From assembly GCA_003558175.1 (NCBI GenBank), contig PWMO01000294.1, positions 1 through 5,670 on the forward strand: a DNA stretch of 5,670 nucleotides, written 5' to 3'. Source of the stretch: Spirochaetaceae bacterium. GTDB lineage: Bacteria > Spirochaetota > Spirochaetia > DSM-27196 > PWMO01. Positions 4,917 to 5,670 of the stretch are shown piece by piece. How positions within the stretch are numbered: the first letter of the stretch is position 1; each line of letters starts with the position of its first letter. The notes beneath the pieces were generated by a model. It made no database searches and had not been told where the DNA came from. It was given only the letters and a program-made list of their open reading frames with translations. The translations under genes and the position numbers were made by a program.

Positions 4917-5670
4917 TCAGCTACCCGCGCCCGGTCGCTCCTGGTCGCGTCCCGGCTGGACCAGCTCGCCGCTCCACAACAGCTGTGCAAAGCGGCGCCA
5001 GTGCAGCAGGCGGATACCGTCCTCCGTTGTGCGGTCGTTTTCATCAAAGGAGACCAGCAACAGCTCGCATCCCGGCGCCTCATCGCGAAAGGCGCGCAAT
5101 CCCCTGCACTGTTTGTCGCCGACGCGCGTAGTAGCTTTGACTTCGATCGCCAGCGTGTCGGCAATGATGAAATCCACCTCCTGTCCGGCATAGGTGCGCC
5201 AGAATCGCAACGGAAGCTTGCTGCGCGAGTAAGAGAGCCAGGCTCGAAGCTCCATTGCAACCCAGTGTTCGAACGCTTTTCCGTACTCGCTGCTTCCTGG
5301 ATCGACTGACCAGGCCCCACGCAGCGCATTCCAGACGCCTACGTCAAACAGGTAGAACTTCGCAGCCACGGCCGCCTTGCGCTTTCCTGACTCGCGCCAC
5401 GACTCAAGGGTAAAACCAAGAAAGGTGTCTCCCAGAATCTCAAACCAGGCACGAACGGTCGCGGCGGGAATGCCTGCCGCGCTCGCCACGTTGGCGTAGT
5501 TCAGCTGCTCGGCATTGGTGAGCGCAGCCACCTTCAAGAACCGTCCGAAGTGGGCCAGATTCTGCACCAGCGCCTCTTCTCTCACCTCCTCCTTGAGGTA
5601 CGTGGCGAGGTATGCGTCCAGCTCCTCTTCGGGATAGCGAGCGCCGTACACCTGCGGCAGCCCGCCGTAG
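4917..5670 (-). CDS. Second DUF4143-type ATPase, C-terminal part (5' end outside window)
   Basis: The frame is open from the right edge; 250 residues are in the window. It enters at YGGLPQVY, the conserved DUF4143 motif that follows the AAA domain, so the Walker motifs should lie beyond position 5670. There follow AYLATYLKEEVREEALVQN, FGRFLKVAALTN, a helix-turn-helix-like stretch (NVASAAGIPAATVRAWFEIL) and KFYLFDVGVWNAL. A complete PD-(D/E)XK-like core comes next: GKAFEHWVAMEL, RTYAGQEVDFII (near 5190-5160) and AIEVKATT (near 5150-5125). The GTG at 5651 should not be taken as the start, because the family motif continues upstream of it. This is the canonical subfamily (EVDF, IEVK), unlike the PDF/EIGG version at 2361-3614, so the two are not a recent duplication. 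Its stop lies 65 bases before the secreted-protein gene on the same strand, but that gene seems to have its own promoter. Confidence 0.85.
   Translation of the reverse strand, partial: YGGLPQVYGARYPEEELDAYLATYLKEEVREEALVQNLAHFGRFLKVAALTNAEQLNYANVASAAGIPAATVRAWFEILGDTFLGFTLESWRESGKRKAAVAAKFYLFDVGVWNALRGAWSVDPGSSEYGKAFEHWVAMELRAWLSYSRSKLPLRFWRTYAGQEVDFIIADTLAIEVKATTRVGDKQCRGLRAFRDEAPGCELLLVSFDENDRTTEDGIRLLHWRRFAQLLWSGELVQPGRDQERPGAGS

Noticed and set aside
3658..5193. Long plus-strand open frame (511 codons) opposite the secreted-protein gene
   Set aside because: It is antisense to a gene with a clear signal peptide and domain, runs across a gene boundary into the second ATPase, and its Arg/His/Gly-rich translation shows no family features. 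GC-rich codon use produces such shadows.

Overview
The window is GC-rich bacterial DNA with dense coding and no RNA gene that I can recognise. The taxon cannot be fixed from these genes. A secreted NADase-type glycan-binding-domain protein, two DUF4143-type ATPases and decayed MNT/HEPN toxin-antitoxin genes would fit a free-living GC-rich bacterium, possibly a spirochaete. That is a guess from where such domains are common, not something the sequence proves.

Layout. Positions 1-1259 (minus strand) hold a two-gene operon: a small bacterial-PH-domain membrane protein whose stop overlaps (ATGA) the start of a polytopic, GT-C-like membrane protein that runs off the left edge. Positions 1249-1858 (plus strand) hold the remains of an MNT/HEPN (MntA/HepT-like) module. 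The nucleotidyltransferase lacks its N-terminal catalytic half, and the HEPN toxin stops just before its RNase motif. The toxin remnant runs tail-to-tail into, and overlaps by 59 bases, a complete pterin-4a-carbinolamine dehydratase gene (1800-2162, minus). After a divergent, AT-richer intergenic region comes a complete DUF4143-type AAA ATPase with a PD-(D/E)XK-like C-terminus (2361-3614, plus). It converges on a secreted protein with an NADase-type glycan-binding domain (3655-4851, minus). Upstream of that gene is the C-terminal part of a second, different DUF4143 ATPase (4917 to the right edge, minus).

Functionally this looks like a mosaic rather than one pathway: envelope genes on the left, a housekeeping pterin enzyme, a toxin-antitoxin scar and two accessory ATPases. 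I see no convincing new multi-gene system. The observations most worth checking are: the MNT/HEPN module clipped at both outer ends, so that both catalytic motifs are gone; a textbook extended -10 promoter placed so that the secreted-protein gene would be leaderless; and a 16-bp perfect palindrome at the first ATPase start, inside a sequence arrangement that recurs at the start of the PH-domain gene.
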